A DNA stretch of 64,000 bases from Burkholderia pyrrocinia (GTDB taxonomy: Bacteria > Pseudomonadota > Gammaproteobacteria > Burkholderiales > Burkholderiaceae), in assembly GCF_022809715.1 (NCBI RefSeq), contig NZ_CP094461.1, forward strand, positions 248,001-312,000, given 5' to 3'. Made by a program: the position numbers and the translations under genes. Below the pieces are notes generated by a model, which was not told where the DNA came from, ran no database searches, and worked only from the letters and a program-made list of their open reading frames with translations. Numbering within the stretch: position 1 is the first letter of the stretch; each line of letters opens with the position of its first letter. Of this stretch, positions 26,121-34,168 are shown in pieces.

Positions 26121-27523
26121 TCGTCGTCGGCGCCGGGCCGGCCGGCGTGCGCTGCGCGCAGACGCTGGTGGAAGCCGGCGTGCGGCCGCTCGTGATCGAC
26201 GAAGGCCGGCGCGACGGCGGCCAGATCTACCGGCGTCAGCCCGACACGTTCTCGCGCCTGTACGACAAGCTGTACGGCACCGAGGCCGCGCGCGCGAAAG
26301 ACCTGCACGACACGTTCGAACGCCTGCGTGCTTCGCTGGACTACGCGCCCGACACGCTGGCCTGGAACGTGTCCGGCGGCGCGCTGTACACCGCGCACGA
26401 CGGCGTGTCGGTGCGCCGCCCGTACGACGCGCTGGTGCTGTGCCCGGGCGCGACCGACCGGCTGATGCCCGTCAAGGGCTGGCAGTACGCGGGCACGTAC
26501 AGCCTCGGCGCATCGCAGATCGCGCTGAAGGCGCAGGCATGCGCGATCGGCGCGAACGTCGTGTTCATGGGCTCGGGCCCGCTGCTGTATCTCGTCGCGC
26601 ACCAGTACGTGCAGGCCGGCGCGAAGGTCGCGGCCGTGCTCGACACGTCGCCCGCGGCGAACCGGCTGCGCGCGCTGCCGAAACTGCTCGCGCGGCCCGA
26701 CGTGCTCGCGAAGGGCATCGCGCTCACGCGTGCGCTGAAGCGTGCCGGCGTGCGCATCGAGCACGGGATCGAGCCGCTCGAGATTCACGGCGATCCCGCG
26801 CAGGGCGTATCGGCCGTCCGCTTTCGCACCGCCGCCGGCACCGCGCTCATCGATTGCGACGCGGTCGCGCTCGGCTACCACCTGCGCGCCGAGACGCAGC
26901 TCGCGGATCTGGCCGGCTGCGCGTTCCGCTTCGACGGCGACACGCGGCAATGGCTGCCGCAACTCGACGACATGGGGCGCAGTTCGGTCGCGGGCGTCTA
27001 TCTGGCCGGCGACGGTGCGCGCGTGCTCGGCGCGGACGGCGCGGAAGCGGCGGGCCGCCTCGCGGCGCTCGCGCTGCTGACGGATCTCGGGCGGCCGGTC
27101 GACGCGCGCGCGGTCGCCGCGCTGCAGCGCGAACGCATGAAGATGGACCGTTTCCGCGCGGGGCTTGCGCAGGCGTTTCCGTGGCCCGCACAACAGGCCG
27201 CGACGCTGTCCGACGACACGATCCTGTGCCGCTGCGAGGGCGTGAGCGTCGGCGAGCTGCGCCGTGTGATCCGCGACGAGGGCGCGTGCGACGCGAATCG
27301 CGCGAAGGCGTTCAGCCGCGTCGGGATGGGGCGCTGCCAGGGCCGCTACTGCGGCCACGCGGGGGCCGAGGTGATCGCCGCCGCGGCCGGCGTGCCGCTC
27401 GAGGCGGTCGGTCGCCTGCGCGGGCAGGCGCCCGTGAAGCCGCTGCCGGTCGCGCTGCGTGCGGCGGCGGGCGAGCCTCCCGCGCCGCGTGACGAAGCCG
27501 TGACGATGAAGGGGGACGAGTGA
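26102..27523 (+). CDS. NAD(P)/FAD oxidoreductase with C-terminal BFD-like 2Fe-2S domain, HcnB-like
   Basis: 473 residues. An N-terminal FAD-binding motif VIVVGAGPAGVRCAQ (6-20) and a central pyridine-nucleotide fold (about 145-260, GSGPLLYLVAHQ) are followed by a BFD-type iron-sulfur domain with Cys376, Cys378, Cys412 and Cys417 (CRC...RCQGRYC). This arrangement is that of HcnB and of the equivalent subunits of opine oxidases and D-hydroxyproline dehydrogenase. With the small 2Fe-2S protein upstream and the FAD protein downstream it should form a membrane-associated three-subunit dehydrogenase that feeds electrons to the respiratory chain. Overlaps both neighbours. Confidence 0.9.
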   Translation: MVEPRVIVVGAGPAGVRCAQTLVEAGVRPLVIDEGRRDGGQIYRRQPDTFSRLYDKLYGTEAARAKDLHDTFERLRASLDYAPDTLAWNVSGGALYTAHDGVSVRRPYDALVLCPGATDRLMPVKGWQYAGTYSLGASQIALKAQACAIGANVVFMGSGPLLYLVAHQYVQAGAKVAAVLDTSPAANRLRALPKLLARPDVLAKGIALTRALKRAGVRIEHGIEPLEIHGDPAQGVSAVRFRTAAGTALIDCDAVALGYHLRAETQLADLAGCAFRFDGDTRQWLPQLDDMGRSSVAGVYLAGDGARVLGADGAEAAGRLAALALLTDLGRPVDARAVAALQRERMKMDRFRAGLAQAFPWPAQQAATLSDDTILCRCEGVSVGELRRVIRDEGACDANRAKAFSRVGMGRCQGRYCGHAGAEVIAAAAGVPLEAVGRLRGQAPVKPLPVALRAAAGEPPAPRDEAVTMKGDE

Positions 27524-28674
27524 TGCGGGCCGATGCGGATGTCGTGATCGTGGGCGGCGGCTTCATGGGCGCCGCGGCCGCGTTTTTCCTGCGCCGGCGC
27601 GGCCGCTCGGTGATCCTGCTCGAACGCGGGCTGATCGGGCAGCAGGCAAGCGGCGTCAATTTCGGCAACGTGCGGCGCCAGGGCCGCTACCTGCCGCAAC
27701 TGCCGCTCGCGAACCGTTCCCGCGAGATCTGGAGCCGAATGCCCGGGCTGATCGGGCACAGTGCCGAATTCCTGCAGGTCGGGCACGTTCGCGTGTGCTA
27801 CCGGCAGGAGCAGGACGACATGTTCGAGGCCTATGCGCGCGATGCCGCGCAATACGGGCTGAAGCTCGACCTGTATCGCGGCGCGGCGATGCGCGCGAAG
27901 TTTCCGTTTCTCGGCCCCGAGGTGCTGAGCGCGTCCCATTCGGCGCTGGACGGCCATGCGAACCCGCGCCTCGCCGCGCCGGCGTTCGGCCGCGCGGCGG
28001 CGCGCGCGGGTGCGCGGATCGAGGAGAACACCGCGATCGCGACCGTCGAGAAGGACGGCGACACGTTCCGCGCGACGAGCGCCGACGGCCGCGTGTTCTG
28101 CGCGCCGAACCTGCTCGTGACGGCCGGCGCGTGGGGCAACCAGCTCAGCACGCAGTTCGGCGAGCCGGTGCCGATCGCGATCAACGGGCCGCAGATGTGC
28201 GTGACGGAGCCCGTGCCGTATTCGATCCTGCCGGCCGTCGGCGTATCGTCGCCGCATATCGAGGAAGTCGTGTATTTCCGGCAGGTCGAGCGCGGCAACA
28301 TCGTGATCGGCGGCTGCGCGCGCGCACCGGCCTATCTCGACGAACGGCGCGCGAAGGTGCTGCCCGAGAGCACGCTGCTGCAGTTCACGCAGCTTGCGCG
28401 CGTCGCACCGGCGCTGACGCGGCTGAACATCATTCGCGTGTGGAGCGGCGTCGAAGGCTACATGCCGGACGACCGGCCGATCATGGGGCGCAGCGCGAAG
28501 GTCGACGGGCTGTATTACGCGTTCGGCTTCTGCGGGCACGGCTTCCAGCTCGGCCCGGGCGTCGGCGACACGATGGCGGAGCTGATCGATACGGGCGCGA
28601 CGAGCACGCCGATCGAGCCGTTCGCGATCGGGCGCTTCGCGATGCCGGCCGACGCGACGCACGCGACGACCTGA
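27523..28674 (+). CDS. FAD oxidoreductase subunit, HcnC/DadA-like
   Basis: 383 residues from the ATG at 27523, which overlaps the previous TGA. FAD motif VVIVGGGFMGAAAAF (7-21), then GQQASGVNFGNVRRQGR, and the C-terminal FGFCGHGFQLGPGVG loop. In HcnABC-type complexes this catalytic subunit oxidises glycine, an opine or a D-amino acid. No hydroxyproline epimerase, deaminase or opine-specific gene is next to it, so the substrate stays open. The last 30 codons are the source-type sequence of the pseudogene at 16845. The AraC gene follows at once (TGATG overlap or 11 bases, depending on the start). Confidence 0.9.
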   Translation: MRADADVVIVGGGFMGAAAAFFLRRRGRSVILLERGLIGQQASGVNFGNVRRQGRYLPQLPLANRSREIWSRMPGLIGHSAEFLQVGHVRVCYRQEQDDMFEAYARDAAQYGLKLDLYRGAAMRAKFPFLGPEVLSASHSALDGHANPRLAAPAFGRAAARAGARIEENTAIATVEKDGDTFRATSADGRVFCAPNLLVTAGAWGNQLSTQFGEPVPIAINGPQMCVTEPVPYSILPAVGVSSPHIEEVVYFRQVERGNIVIGGCARAPAYLDERRAKVLPESTLLQFTQLARVAPALTRLNIIRVWSGVEGYMPDDRPIMGRSAKVDGLYYAFGFCGHGFQLGPGVGDTMAELIDTGATSTPIEPFAIGRFAMPADATHATT

Positions 28675-28685
28675 TGGAGCCTCGC

Positions 28686-29156
28686 ATGGGAGACGTTTTT
28701 CATCACGCGATCGATCATGACGCGATTCGCCCGTTCGGCGTTGCGCAGCCCGTATCGCACGCCGTCGGCGGCGCGCTGCGCATCATCGAGACGTCGTACG
28801 CGCAGCCGTTGAGCATCGAGGCGCTCGCGGCGGTGGCCGGGCTGAGCGTGTCGCGTTTTGCCGCGCGCTTTCGCAGCGAGCTGGGCGTGTCGCCGCATCG
28901 CTATCTGTGCCTCGTGCGGGTGCGGCGCGCGCAGGACCTGCTGCGCGCGGGGCTGCCGCCGTCGGTCGTCGCGACCGAGGTCGGGTTCTTCGACCAGAGC
29001 CATCTGTGCCGCCATTTCAGAAGGGTGCTCGGGCGCACGCCGCGCGATTACGTCGACCGGCCGAACGCGGCGCGGCCGAGCGGCGCACCGGCGTCGGGGC
29101 GGCGCGCAGCACCGGCGCGCGAGCAGGGCGCGGGCAGCACGGCGGCTTCGGCCTGA
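28686..29156 (+). CDS. AraC-family DNA-binding protein without effector domain
   Basis: 156 residues. The ATG at 28686 is chosen because GGAG precedes it by six; an in-frame ATG at 28674 would overlap the previous stop and add four residues. Residues about 35-135 hold the two helix-turn-helix motifs (EALAAVAGLSVSRFAARFR and VVATEVGFFDQSHLCRHFRR). There is no ligand-binding domain: fewer than 35 residues lie before the DNA-binding part. Very similar to the protein at 16947. As the last gene of the oxidoreductase operon it probably controls its own operon and possibly the ABC importer, both of which carry the 70-base element. How it senses substrate is unknown. Confidence 0.87.
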   Translation: MGDVFHHAIDHDAIRPFGVAQPVSHAVGGALRIIETSYAQPLSIEALAAVAGLSVSRFAARFRSELGVSPHRYLCLVRVRRAQDLLRAGLPPSVVATEVGFFDQSHLCRHFRRVLGRTPRDYVDRPNAARPSGAPASGRRAAPAREQGAGSTAASA

Positions 29157-29240
29157 CGTATCGCGGGTATCGGGGTTTCGGCGCTGGTTCGGCAACGGCA
29201 GGTCGGCTTGGGAGGGCTCGCTCCACGCCGACAGATGAAC

Positions 29241-29651
29241 TCAGCGCACCCCACCCAACTGCTCGTCGATCGTCCGTGTCAGCGGTGACTCGACGTCGAC
29301 GGTGTGCTTCGTCTGAACGGGTTCGATCAGGACGATCCAGCATTCGTCATCGGCGACCGGATTGTGCAGCGTGCCTTTCGGCACCACGTGCATCGAACCG
29401 GCAGGCAGATCGACGACACGGCCGCCTTCATATTCGATCTCGAGGTGCCCGCGCACGACGAACAACAGTTCGCCTTCGTGCGCATGATCGTGCCGGACGA
29501 GCTGTCCGCGTACTCTTGCAACCTTCAGGTATTGATCGTTGATCTGTGCGACGACTTTGGGCGACCAGTATTCCGACACGTCGCTGAATGCGCCTCCCAC
29601 GTCCGCATCGTTCCGCGGTCGGCTGGATCGTCCATGAATGGCCTCACGCAT
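29241..29651 (-). CDS. Cupin domain protein
   Basis: 136 residues from an ATG that overlaps the end of the FAH-family gene (ATGCGTGA). One cupin barrel: LVRHDHAHEGELLFVVRGHL carries the metal-binding H-x-H...E pattern and PAGSMHVVPKGTLHNPV the second motif with another His. The N-terminal ~25 residues are less certain, and a later GTG start at about 29590 is possible. It may be a metal-binding isomerase or a sensing protein; in sugar-acid clusters small cupins often process a keto-acid. Co-transcribed with the two upstream enzymes. Confidence 0.8.
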   Translation of the reverse strand: MREAIHGRSSRPRNDADVGGAFSDVSEYWSPKVVAQINDQYLKVARVRGQLVRHDHAHEGELLFVVRGHLEIEYEGGRVVDLPAGSMHVVPKGTLHNPVADDECWIVLIEPVQTKHTVDVESPLTRTIDEQLGGVR

Positions 29652-30825
29652 CGAGCAGGCCGCGTGCGGCCAGGTTGGCATACAGGGCACGCACGCCGAA
29701 AGTCCACGGCGAGATCTCCGTGGAAAGCCGCACGGTGTTGACGAGCGCGCCGAGCATGGGCGTGGAGATGGTGACGCGGTCGCCCAGGTGGTGAGTGAAT
29801 CCGCCGCCGGGTGCGTCGCGATCCTGGATCGGCGAGAACATCGTGCCCAGGAACAGCATGAAACCGTCGGGATACTGGTGATGCGCGCCGCAGGTCTGCG
29901 CGACGAGGTCGGCCGGGTCGCGGCTGATCTCGCGCATGTGGCTGATGCCGTCGAGGACGAAGCCGTCATCCGCGCCTTCGACGCGCAGCGACACGCTGGC
30001 CTGCCGCACGCTGTCCAGCGTGAAGCGGTCGTCGAACAGCCGCACGAACGGGCCGATCGCGCACGAGCCGTTGTTGTCCTTGCATTTGCCGAGGAGCAGC
30101 GCCGAGCGGCCTTCGATGTCGCGCAAGTTCACGTCATTGCCGAGCGTGGCGCCTACCGGCCTGCCGTCGCAGCTGACCGCCAGCACGATCTCCGGTTCCG
30201 GGTTGTTCCACACCGACACCGGCAGCAGACCCACGTCCGCGCCGAAGCCCACTGCCGACATCGGCTGCGACTTGGAGAACACCTCGGCATCCGGGCCGAT
30301 TCCGACTTCCATGTATTGCGACCACGCGCCGCGGCGCTCGAGTTCCGCCTTCAGGCGCATGGCGGCTTCGGAACCGGGAACGATCTTCGACAGGTCGGTG
30401 CCGATGGTCGCGGCCATGGTTTCGCGCACGTCCCTCGCTTTGGCGGGATCGCCGCCGGCCTGTTCTTCGATGACGCGTTCAATCAGGCTGACGGCAAAGG
30501 TGACGCCGCAAGCCTTGATGGCCTGCACATCGCATGGGGCGAGCAGGTGAGTGGCGCCGGGCGCGCCGTCCAGCGCCGCCTGCAGCAGCGGTTCGACGCG
30601 GCCGAGCGATTCGCCGGGGGCGGTGCGCGCGATTGCGACTGCGTCGGGACGGTCGAACAGGTCCGCGGTGGTCGGCACGGTGTGCGTGATGTCGAACATC
30701 TCGCCGCCGCGCACGGCGACGACGCTCGGGCCCGCGTGGGCACCATCGTGCCGCCAGACGCGGCCGATCAGCAGGGCCTGCTCAAGGTCGTGCGGCAGGC
30801 AGTCGGAAACGGAAGGAGTACGCAT
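29644..30825 (-). CDS. Fumarylacetoacetate hydrolase family protein, likely 2-keto-3-deoxy-aldonate dehydratase (XylX-like)
   Basis: 393 residues, longer than simple FAH hydrolases and close to the ~390-residue dehydratases of oxidative pentose routes. The N-terminal part (1-150) is specific for this subgroup; the FAH fold follows, with metal-ligand Glu residues around WSQYMEVGIGPDAEVFSKSQP and EPEIVLAV, and GNDVNLRDIEGR. Together with the IlvD-family dehydratase 32 bp upstream it would convert a pentonate to 2-keto-3-deoxypentonate and then to 2-ketoglutarate semialdehyde, as in the Weimberg-type pathway. The final semialdehyde dehydrogenase is not in this unit but ALDHs occur elsewhere in the window. 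Direct proof of substrate is lacking. Confidence 0.85.
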   Translation of the reverse strand: MRTPSVSDCLPHDLEQALLIGRVWRHDGAHAGPSVVAVRGGEMFDITHTVPTTADLFDRPDAVAIARTAPGESLGRVEPLLQAALDGAPGATHLLAPCDVQAIKACGVTFAVSLIERVIEEQAGGDPAKARDVRETMAATIGTDLSKIVPGSEAAMRLKAELERRGAWSQYMEVGIGPDAEVFSKSQPMSAVGFGADVGLLPVSVWNNPEPEIVLAVSCDGRPVGATLGNDVNLRDIEGRSALLLGKCKDNNGSCAIGPFVRLFDDRFTLDSVRQASVSLRVEGADDGFVLDGISHMREISRDPADLVAQTCGAHHQYPDGFMLFLGTMFSPIQDRDAPGGGFTHHLGDRVTISTPMLGALVNTVRLSTEISPWTFGVRALYANLAARGLLDA

Positions 30826-30857
30826 GGTCAGCTCGACAAGAGTCGTGGGCGGTTGGG

Positions 30858-32639
30858 TCAGTGCGAATGGCGCGGATTACCGCGCTGCTCGATTACCTTC
30901 AGGTACAGCGTGGCCGGTTCGAGGCAGCCGCCGGTGGACAACTGGCCCACGAACTGGCGATAGAGTTCCTGCCAGGGCGTTTGTGCCTGCGGCACGGCGA
31001 AGCTTGCAGTCTCGCGGCGGCGCGCGAGTTCGTCTTCATCGACGAGCACGTCGACACTGCGGCGATTCAGGTCCACGCGGATGCGGTCGTTCGTGCGCAG
31101 CAGGGCCAGGCCGCCGCCGACCGCCGCTTCCGGCGACATGTTCAGGATCGACGGGCTGGCCGACGTGCCGCTCTGGCGTCCATCACCCATGCATGGCAGC
31201 GACGTCACGCCACGCTTCACCAGGTCCGCGGGCGGTGCCATGTTGACGACTTCCGAGCTGCCCGGGTAACCGACCGTACCGCAGCCGCGGATCACCAGGA
31301 TGCAGCGTTCGTCGATTTGCAGCCGAGGGTCGTTGATACGGGCGTGGTAGTCCTCGGGGCCATCGAAGACGATCGCGCGTGCCTCGAAGGTATTTTCCGC
31401 GCCCGGCTCGACAAGGTAGGTCTGGCGGAAGGCTTCGCCCACCACCGACATCTTCATGATGGCGCTGTCGAAGAAGTTGCCTGACAGCACCATGAAGCCG
31501 GCACCGTGCTTGAGCGGGTCTTCGGGTGTGCGGATCACGTCGCGGTCGGCGTCTTGCGCCGTGTCGGCGATCTCGCCGATCGCGCGACCGGACACGGTCA
31601 GGCAGTCGCGCTGCAGCAGGCCGGCCGCATCGAGTTGACGCAGCACCGCGGGCACGCCGCCGGCGCGGTGGAAGCTCTCCCCGAGGTATTCGCCGGCCGG
31701 CATGCAGTTGACGAGCAGCGGCACGGATTCACCCAGGCGCTGCCAGTCGTCCAGGCTCAGTTCCACGCCCATGTGGCGCGCAATGGCGATCAGGTGCGGC
31801 GGGCAGTTGGTCGACGCGCCGAGCGCGGAGGCGACGACGATGGCATTCTCGAACGCCGCGCGCGTCATGATCTTCGACGGGCGCATGTCTTCGCGAACGA
31901 GCTCGACAGCGCGCTTGCCGGTGGCGTAAGCCATCTGGCCGCGCTCGCGGTAGGCGGCCGGAATGCTCGCGCAGCCCGGCAGCGACATGCCCAGCGCCTC
32001 GGCCAGACTGTTCATCGACAGCGCCGTGCCCATGGTGTTGCAGTGTCCGATCGACGGCGACGATGCCGTGGTCAGCTTCATGAAGCCTTCGTAGTCGATA
32101 TCGCCGGCAGCCAGCAGGTTGCGGGCGTGCCAGATCACCGTGCCCGAACCGACGCGCTTGCCCTCGTGCCAGCCGTCGAGCATCGGTCCACCCGACAGCA
32201 CGATGGCGGGCATGTCCACGGTGGCCGCGGCCATCAGGCAGGCGGGGGTGGTCTTGTCGCAGCCGGTGGTCAGGACCACACCGTCCAGCGGAAAGCCATG
32301 CAACACCTCGACCAGCCCCAGGTAGGCCAGGTTTCGGTCGAGCGCGGCCGTGGGCCGGCGGCTCTGCTCGGCCAGCGGATGCACGGGGAATTCCATCGGA
32401 ATGCCGCCCATGTCGCGGATACCCGCCTTGGTGCGCTCGGCCAGTTCGATGTGGTGGCGGTTGCACGGTGCCAGGTCGCTGCCCGTCTGCGCGATGCCGA
32501 TGATGGGACGGCCCGACTGCAGCTCCTCACGCGTCAGCCCGTAGTTCATGAAGCGCTCGACATAGAGCGCGGTCATGTCCGCATGGGCAGGGTCGTCAAA
32601 CCATTCCTGGCTGCGCAGGCGGCGAGGGGTGTGTGACAT
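30858..32639 (-). CDS. IlvD/Edd-family sugar-acid dehydratase (L-arabinonate / D-xylonate dehydratase type)
   Basis: 593 residues from the ATG at 32639, preceded by GGAG; an ATG at 32657 would add six residues. With this start the three 2Fe-2S cysteines fall at 59 (APCNRHH), 127 (TTGCDKTTPAC) and 200 (SIGHCNTMGTA); to my recollection these are the positions in the characterised Rhizobium L-arabinonate dehydratase, which supports the choice. Lys129 is the expected carbamylated magnesium ligand. The C-terminal half carries GDGRQSGTSASPSILNMSPE around the catalytic serine. The enzyme removes water from a pentonate to give a 2-keto-3-deoxy acid. An operator palindrome lies 45 bp upstream and the regulator gene just beyond. 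Confidence 0.92.
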   Translation of the reverse strand: MSHTPRRLRSQEWFDDPAHADMTALYVERFMNYGLTREELQSGRPIIGIAQTGSDLAPCNRHHIELAERTKAGIRDMGGIPMEFPVHPLAEQSRRPTAALDRNLAYLGLVEVLHGFPLDGVVLTTGCDKTTPACLMAAATVDMPAIVLSGGPMLDGWHEGKRVGSGTVIWHARNLLAAGDIDYEGFMKLTTASSPSIGHCNTMGTALSMNSLAEALGMSLPGCASIPAAYRERGQMAYATGKRAVELVREDMRPSKIMTRAAFENAIVVASALGASTNCPPHLIAIARHMGVELSLDDWQRLGESVPLLVNCMPAGEYLGESFHRAGGVPAVLRQLDAAGLLQRDCLTVSGRAIGEIADTAQDADRDVIRTPEDPLKHGAGFMVLSGNFFDSAIMKMSVVGEAFRQTYLVEPGAENTFEARAIVFDGPEDYHARINDPRLQIDERCILVIRGCGTVGYPGSSEVVNMAPPADLVKRGVTSLPCMGDGRQSGTSASPSILNMSPEAAVGGGLALLRTNDRIRVDLNRRSVDVLVDEDELARRRETASFAVPQAQTPWQELYRQFVGQLSTGGCLEPATLYLKVIEQRGNPRHSH

Positions 32640-32683
32640 GGTGCGCTGTCTCCGCATGGTTCTTCGTTCAGTTTTTTTGCCGG

Positions 32684-32700
32684 ATAGTTACCGGTAACAT
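32684..32700. promoter_or_regulatory. LacI-type operator (site 1)
   Basis: Perfect 12-base palindrome GTTACCGGTAAC at 32687-32698 with flanking ATA and AT, a classic LacI/GntR-like operator with central ACCGGT. It lies 48 bases upstream of the dehydratase start and downstream of the LacI gene. Near-copies occur at 34033-34044 and 34097-34108. Confidence 0.8.
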
Positions 32701-32844
32701 ACGGGCGGATGTTAGCACGGGGATTTTGCGTTGCGAAAGGGGATTTTGCGTGCGAGTGGGGGGATGAGGGCGCGAGCCGCTCCGCAGTCGCGCCTCGATG
32801 CGCGACCCTTCTCGTGAAAGGCGGCAAACCTGGCCTTCAGCCCG

Positions 32845-33882
32845 TCAGGCGCTTTCCCGCGCGACGATCGTGTAGTCGATGCGGACGCTTTGCGATTCGA
32901 TCCGTTCGCCGTCGTCACGCGCTTGCAGCGCTGCCAGCAAGGCCTCGCCCGTGCGCAGGCCGATGCCGTAGGCGTCGACCGACACCGTGGTGATGGTCGG
33001 GTGGCAGCATGTCGCCACTTCGAAGTTCCCGAAGCCGGCCACGGCCATGTCTGCCGGCACGGACAGTCCGCGCCGGTGGCATTCCATGATCGCGCCGAAC
33101 GCCGACATGTCGCTCACGCACATCACCGCGTCGGTGTCCGGCCACATCTCCAGCAGTGCTGCCATGGCGGGGCCGCCGTGGCTCATGGTGATCGGCGATT
33201 CACCGAGCCGCACGACGCGCGGCTCGCACAGTCCCAGTGCCTTGATCTCCGACTGATACCCCTTGAGCCGGTCCAGGCCGCGGCGGTCCAGCTCGCTGGC
33301 ACCGCCGAGAAAGCCGATGCGCCGGTAACCTTGCCCGGCAAGGTGCCGCACCATCGCACGCGCGGCGCGCACGTTGGAGAAGCCCACGGCGGTGTCGATC
33401 GGATGCGTGGGCAGGTCCCACATCTCGACCACGGGAATGGCCGAACGCTGCAGCACCTTGCGCGTCGCATCGGTGTGCTGCGCACCCGTCAGCGCGATGC
33501 AGCGCGGCTGGTGACGCAGCATGGAGCGCACCAGCCGTTCTTCACGTTCGAGGTCGTAGTCGGTGTCGCCGAGCAGCAGTTGCAGGCCATGCGGTTCGAG
33601 CGCATCGGTCAGGCCGCGCACGGTGTCCGAGAAGTTGGAGCTCGACAGCGACGGCACCAGCACCGCGACAAATTCCGACCGCCCAGACGACAGCGCACCC
33701 GCGGCGGCATCGGCCACGTAGCCGAGCTGGTCGATGGCCTTGCAGACCCGTTCGCGCGTCTCGGCTGCCACGCTGTGGCCGGCAAGCACGCGCGACACGG
33801 TCATCTTCGATACGCCGGCCAGGCGGGCTACGTCGGACATGCGGGGCGGTCCGGCAGGCCGGACGGCGGTGGGACTGGGCAT
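32845..33882 (-). CDS. LacI-family transcriptional regulator
   Basis: 345 residues from the ATG at 33882; upstream codons of the open frame are not protein-like, although no strong ribosome binding site is seen, and an internal ATG before SDVARLAGV is possible. The HTH is SDVARLAGVSKMTVSRVLAG (about 16-35), followed by the hinge GYVADAAAGALSSGRS and a periplasmic-binding-protein type sensor domain (about 75-340) with MWDLPTHPIDTAVGFSN. It is closest in pattern to gluconate-operon repressors (GntR of the LacI family). It lies between the enzyme operon and the divergent MFS gene; three ACCGGT-centred sites around it are its likely operators, so it should repress uptake and catabolism until the sugar acid or a derivative is present. 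Confidence 0.92.
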   Translation of the reverse strand: MPSPTAVRPAGPPRMSDVARLAGVSKMTVSRVLAGHSVAAETRERVCKAIDQLGYVADAAAGALSSGRSEFVAVLVPSLSSSNFSDTVRGLTDALEPHGLQLLLGDTDYDLEREERLVRSMLRHQPRCIALTGAQHTDATRKVLQRSAIPVVEMWDLPTHPIDTAVGFSNVRAARAMVRHLAGQGYRRIGFLGGASELDRRGLDRLKGYQSEIKALGLCEPRVVRLGESPITMSHGGPAMAALLEMWPDTDAVMCVSDMSAFGAIMECHRRGLSVPADMAVAGFGNFEVATCCHPTITTVSVDAYGIGLRTGEALLAALQARDDGERIESQSVRIDYTIVARESA

Positions 33883-34032
33883 CGGAATCGCGATCGGGGA
33901 AACATGAAAGGCTACATCATACCGGTGCGGCGTACCGTGCAGGCCGCCCGCTGCGCGCCCATTGCATCGTAGGGAAACCACTTGTTCGTCGGGACTTGAA
34001 CTCGCCTGTCGTCGCATGCTACCTTCAAATCT

Positions 34033-34044
34033 GTTACCGGTATC
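34033..34044. promoter_or_regulatory. LacI-type operator (site 2)
   Basis: GTTACCGGTATC differs from the perfect palindrome at 32687 in one base. It lies 125 bases upstream of the MFS start, in the divergent region between the regulator and the transporter. Confidence 0.7.
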
Positions 34045-34096
34045 AGAGCGCCGGTTGCTCCCGTCGTCTTGTCGACGGTTTTTTTTATCACCGGAT

Positions 34097-34108
34097 GGTA
34101 TCGGTAAC
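34097..34108. promoter_or_regulatory. LacI-type operator (site 3)
   Basis: GGTATCGGTAAC matches site 1 at 10 of 12 positions and lies 60 bases before the MFS start, 53 bases after site 2 (about five helical turns centre to centre at 64 bp is six). A weaker ACCGGT-centred site (CATACCGGTGCG) is at about 33918-33929 near the regulator start. Confidence 0.65.
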
Positions 34109-34168
34109 ATCGGCGAGCCGGCGAGCTCGCCGGTACGAAGAAGACCTACACAATCAGGAGACAATCCG

